Source: Metopolophium dirhodum
Taxonomy: Eukaryota > Arthropoda > Insecta > Hemiptera > Aphididae
Length of the DNA stretch: 64,000 nt
Reading direction: 5' to 3'
NCBI RefSeq assembly: GCF_019925205.1
Contig: NC_083560.1
Coordinates: forward strand, 53,304,270 to 53,368,269
This document shows positions 59,906 through 64,000 of the stretch, piece by piece. Below the pieces are notes generated by a model. The model did not search any database and was not told where the DNA came from. It saw nothing but the letters and a program-made list of their open reading frames with translations. Made by a program: the position numbers and the translations under genes. Each line of letters starts with the position of its first letter. Position 1 is the first letter of the stretch.

Positions 59906-61245
59906 AGGCGCATATAGTAGATATAATAAAGCCATATAACATAGGTACGTCCCATCGCACAAACCTTGTTTGTTTTTACAGCGGTTATAATGTAATAACG
60001 TGGTTTTTGGTTGAAAATGTTCGCCCATTTCTCGGCCATATATAACTTTGAAATCTCGAGCACTACAACAGCTGGCAGCAAAAATGTTACCAGATCAGAG
60101 TTGTTCCACGATAATTGAAATTTCCCGTAAAATTATATTATATTATAATACACACGTGGGATAAGGAGTCGCGAGTAATAATGAGAACCTTTTCTAGTAT
60201 AAGTAAAGATTATATTATAATTATGAATTGTACCTACGTGTGGACATATAATAACCAGAGTATCGTATTTATGCGAGGAGAACTTACTGTAGGGGTTTTT
60301 CGCCCCCCAAGGAATTTATTATATATTCTTTTGTATTTATATTTTCTTAAACTTGTATAAAGGGAAGAAAATAAGTGCTAAAATGTTGACGATATTTTCT
60401 ATTTATTTTTTTAAGAATATTAGGAATCACGATGTCGATAGTTTGTTAAAAGAAAAAAATGTTATGCTTTAGGTTTATCAAATAGTTTCAGAATTCGGGT
60501 GATTGTATTTGGGTGTTGTGGCGTTGTGTGATCAGCTTCAGTGCATTTATGATCGTGGTACCTATAATTATTAACGGAACGCGGTGGCATAATATCCATA
60601 GATAATATATACAATATACATGGATGAGACATACCATGTATTTAAGTGTGATCGAAGAGCATATATTAGTTACCAAAGTGGTTACAAGTAATTAAGGTGT
60701 AGTATCACAACAAACCGTGATAAGTGAAACCACAATACACATATTTAGATATTATTTTAGTTTGTAAACTTTTTTATAATATATATTAAAAACACTGATT
60801 ACAATGGTCCATAATAATAACAATAAAACAAACATATTGAAGTCAAATATTATATAATTCAAAAATCGGCAGATTATCTACGTGATGATCAAAATTGTCT
60901 TTATCGTATAACCAGTATATATAATACCGCAAATAGCCATTATATGGTAACTGGTAGACTCTTCGTTCACAGTTCTTTGCGTATATTAGGTATATGCGGA
61001 TATTCTATACATGCATTTATTATCTATGATAATATCGTGGTTATATAATATTATATGACTAGATGAAGTGATTGACTAGTTATTAAAAATAAAAAATAAA
61101 AATTGAATGTATAACTTATTTATTTATATTATGTAAATGTACCACTTGACATAATTAACCACGTCGGGGGCTGGATGGAGCCAAAATTAAGGTGGGACGT
61201 TATTAACAATCACTGAGAGTGTAGAGCATATTACAATAGGTACAT
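59906..61245. other. A+T-rich non-coding stretch
   Basis: Nothing identifiable. Confidence 0.5.
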
Positions 61246-61292
61246 TTATGCCGGCAGATATATTAATGATGACTATATATCTGCCGGTATAA
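61246..61292. repeat. Compact hairpin, 18 bp stem and 11-base loop
   Basis: TTATGCCGGCAGATATAT (61246-61263) pairs with ATATATCTGCCGGTATAA (61275-61292). The only mismatch is G opposite T, which is a permitted G-U pair in RNA, so the stem would be continuous in a transcript. Confidence 0.75.
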
Positions 61293-61299
61293 AGTCACA

Positions 61300-61675
61300 G
61301 GACATAAAATGAAGGACATATTTTGATCGAATGTATCGAGATTTTTCACTTTTCAATCACAATGCCGTACATACACGCCTCAGTACAATATATTATGTAG
61401 TACATTGTACATAATATCCCATATATATATGCATAGGTATAATATAACATTATGCTTTAGTTAATAAAACTTCTTATATTTCAAGTAATGCTAGTCTCTC
61501 AGTATAGGAGAATCCAACAACAGTCCAATAAAAAATATCACTATACAAACACTGTTCATAATTCAATTAAGTATTTAAAAAATCTAATAGTTTAAGCAAT
61601 TGCCTTATTATACTTAAGTATAATAATAATACTAATATAGTATACAATAATTTAATAAGTAATAATTTAAATCAC
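61300..61675. other. A+T-rich non-coding spacer
   Basis: Nothing identifiable. Confidence 0.5.
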
Positions 61676-62345
61676 TGACGGGCGGATACCAATGGCCCCA
61701 CAGCCACCGAGGTTTTATTTCTTTAATAAAAAAAATGAAAAATATTATGCTTTGTTTTGAACGCGCAATCAACCTCGCGCGTACAGGCGAACAAAAACGA
61801 GTAGGTATATAATATAATGCAATATTACGCGTATATTATATCGCACGCGTTATTGATTTTGAGTTCATACCGCGCGGTAAAGACGACACCGTGGTATATA
61901 TTATATCATATTGTCTCTATAATATGCATGTATGTGTATGTGTTGAGACCGAGAGGTAGATCAGAGGGGGGGGGGGAGGGAGGGAGAGAAAAACATTTCT
62001 CTGCGGGATTGGACGGCGTGCGAGCGGAAGCAAAATCGAGCGTAAAAAGAAAAAAAAAATGTCAGCAAAGACCGTTCAACATTCGAAAGGAGGAAAAAAA
62101 AGTGCATTTATATATAGTTATACGTGAAAACCTCTCGATGGGAAACCTGCACGTATATACACGTTGGACCTCGTGCCGGGTTGCACCCCTCGTGCGGTAC
62201 GTACCTTCCTACCTACCTATATATACAATATAATATAATATACGGACAAATATAAAATGATTGAAAAGGCGGAGGTCACGCGGGATGAAATCCTTTGGCG
62301 TACGCCTAATAAAAAGGAGATAAAAGTGTATTCGACGCGTTTAAG
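61676..62345. other. CpG-rich island with a G run and a 138-codon frame
   Basis: CG-dense patches at 61760-61900, 61990-62050 and 62110-62345, with an 11-base G run plus GGGAGGGAG near 61966-61987. The plus-strand frame 61817-62233 is the longest in the window. It reads through the G run (Gly/Glu-rich) and A-rich stretches (Lys-rich), with no recognisable domain and an A+T-rich start, so it is not called a gene. Confidence 0.45.
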
Positions 62346-64000
62346 TTTATTAAAGGAAAAAAAAAATCGTTTATTCAGCATACGCGTTATGTGATGTACT
62401 TACAATATTTTTGAATCGATATATATGTGTACATTGTACATCGTATATTATATATAATATATTAGATACACTAGCTCCGGGCGTGAGTTGTATGCGCAGT
62501 TCATGTCATATTGTACGCGTCTTAGCAATAATCAACAATTTTTAAAATAATATATGACCTGCAGCTCATAGCTTATCTTGTGTAAATATGATAATATTAT
62601 ATTATACTGACGCATAATAAACAATATCGATCCTGAATTCGTGTCGCAGGTGTGAATAATTCCAAAGACCAACCGAAGTACGTTTTTTATTCCGAACCAG
62701 AACAGATATATATATATATTTTCGTTTATCACAACGGGCCGTTTGTGTGTGGTGTGTGAAACTTTATAAATTTCATTTTAACACCTTTATCGATATTGGA
62801 CCTATATTATTAAACAGAACATTTTCTCTCACATTTTCGTAATGTTGGGATTTTTGTACAAATTATATTATACTTTACTGCAGTAAATAATGGCTGTTAT
62901 CATCGCACGACGAATATTATTATTTAGTATTATTATGATTATTTCATCATAATATTGTTGGACATAATATCATATTTTATTAATGTACAATTGTTTTTAT
63001 TCGATTTTAGTTAAAACAGTATGATATAATATATATTATATCTATAGGATGTTTCAAAGAGAACGCCAGATTTTAAAAAGCTGCCGTTTTTGCGATTTTG
63101 CAACCGTGAGATTTTTTCTTATGGGAATACACTAAACCACCAGTTTACCAGATTCGAAATGTCTTGGAACTTAAGCTAGAAATTCGATGTGTCATCATTG
63201 CGTGTGATCATCAGACGATGGTTAATTTCATGGAACGATGGAATCGCCTGTAGTGCTAGTTTGCTGGATATTGTTTTTTACGTTTAAATCTAAACTTATC
63301 CGGAAGAGAATAATGGTACTTATGTTTTTTTTTTTTTATAGAAATACATTTGATTTATGTCAGTTCCAAATTCAGCGCTGGTTTGATGTATGCAATTATT
63401 AATTCGGTCGATTTGCACGTGCCTTGACAGAGACATCAAAACCAACTTAAGCCCGGAGCAGACAGACATTCAAAATTAGTAATTTAAATTAAAAAATGTT
63501 TACGATACACAAAAACACCAATGGAGCGAAGTAGCTAGTTACACTACACGTTCATTCAGTCGACATTCAGTTACATTTTTTTTTGAATGATTATATAATA
63601 TACGATTTATGCCAAAGTACAATCAACAACTTTGATAAAGTTAACACTCAAAAATAAAAATTATGCCTATATATTAATATACATAGTATAAAGTCCAGGA
63701 ATTAACAGAAACAATAGCAGAAACGCAGGCTATGCATTAATGTAGCGCCCTACAAACAGAAGTTATTAATTATTTAATATAATAAGAGACCATAGCATCA
63801 ATGTTTCTGTATAATATTATAATATTACATTATTATTATGTCGATCTCGGTTATCTGATTTTGAGAGATTTTAAATTAGCGTGTTTAGGTGAGGTTGTAA
63901 TTTTCTGAGGAAGATACACCTATGTATAAAGTTATATGTATAACTCAATAGGTTATTTTGATCACTATTGAAATCCAGAAATAGTACATATCTAAGATAC
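62346..64000. other. A+T-rich non-coding stretch to the window end
   Basis: Contains AGGATGTTTCAAAGAGAACG near 63048, a phrase that recalls the start of some insect repeats (ACAGGGTGTTTC...), but no matching end was found. A T run lies at about 63326-63339. Nothing else was recognised. Confidence 0.45.

Noticed and set aside
61817..62233. 138-codon plus-strand frame, the longest in the window
   Set aside because: It runs through a G run, A-rich runs and an A+T-rich start, with no recognisable domain. The openness is explained by local composition.

Overview
This 64 kb window is A+T-rich eukaryotic nuclear DNA with no convincing intact protein-coding gene. No reading frame exceeds about 140 codons, and the longest ones lie in low-complexity or CpG-rich sequence. 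I read it as insect DNA, most probably aphid (Hemiptera, Aphididae). The reasons are the very frequent TAGGTA/TACCTA words, an A+T background broken by short CpG-rich islands, many short hAT-type non-autonomous elements, LINE 3' ends, and a C2H2 finger relic of the CDVCDKSF type that is heavily amplified in aphids. The assignment to aphid is inference. The window is best seen as a gene desert or the interior of a very long intron.

Layout. 1-17.7 kb is A+T-rich and carries a 928 bp TA-flanked inverted-repeat element (6248-7175), members of a dispersed repeat family called family R here, and two short elements with 8 bp target duplications (12865-13226 and 13596-13752, the latter with a 16-base G run). 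17.7-23.9 kb contains CpG-rich islands, long (CA)n tracts and a composite block of family R (20030-21760). 25.5-29.5 kb is a cluster of retroposon and transposon relics: a LINE-like 3' tail, a tRNA-derived SINE, a 216 bp hAT-type MITE, the cysteine-motif end of a LINE reverse-transcriptase protein, and a broken hAT/ZMYM1-like protein fragment. 30-34 kb is CpG-rich with microsatellites and a young 237 bp MITE with a perfect 8 bp target duplication.

32.6-40.7 kb holds two copies of a roughly 0.6 kb repeat in opposite orientation. Between them lie an LTR-like promoter and poly(A) segment (about 35.16-35.65 kb) and a minus-strand LINE end (37426-37745), and a four-unit tandem array (39480-40096) abuts the second copy. 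41.1-41.84 kb holds C2H2 zinc-finger relics, including two fingers arranged tail to tail on opposite strands. 43.35-45.44 kb contains three hAT-type insertions, each with an 8 bp duplication. A 41 bp minisatellite lies at 46.42-46.68 kb. At 49.36-50.70 kb a CpG-rich block sits between two direct copies of another repeat. A 520 bp foldback element lies at 53373-53892. From 56.2 to 62.3 kb CpG-rich islands and microsatellites recur, with a compact hairpin at 61246-61292.

Working interpretation. Most recognisable content is the debris of mobile elements. The CpG-rich islands are the part not explained by repeats. They are the best candidates for regulatory DNA, non-coding first exons or conserved elements of a neighbouring gene, but nothing in the sequence alone assigns them a function. 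I found no CRISPR array, rRNA, intact tRNA gene or operon-like organisation, and no clear novel system.
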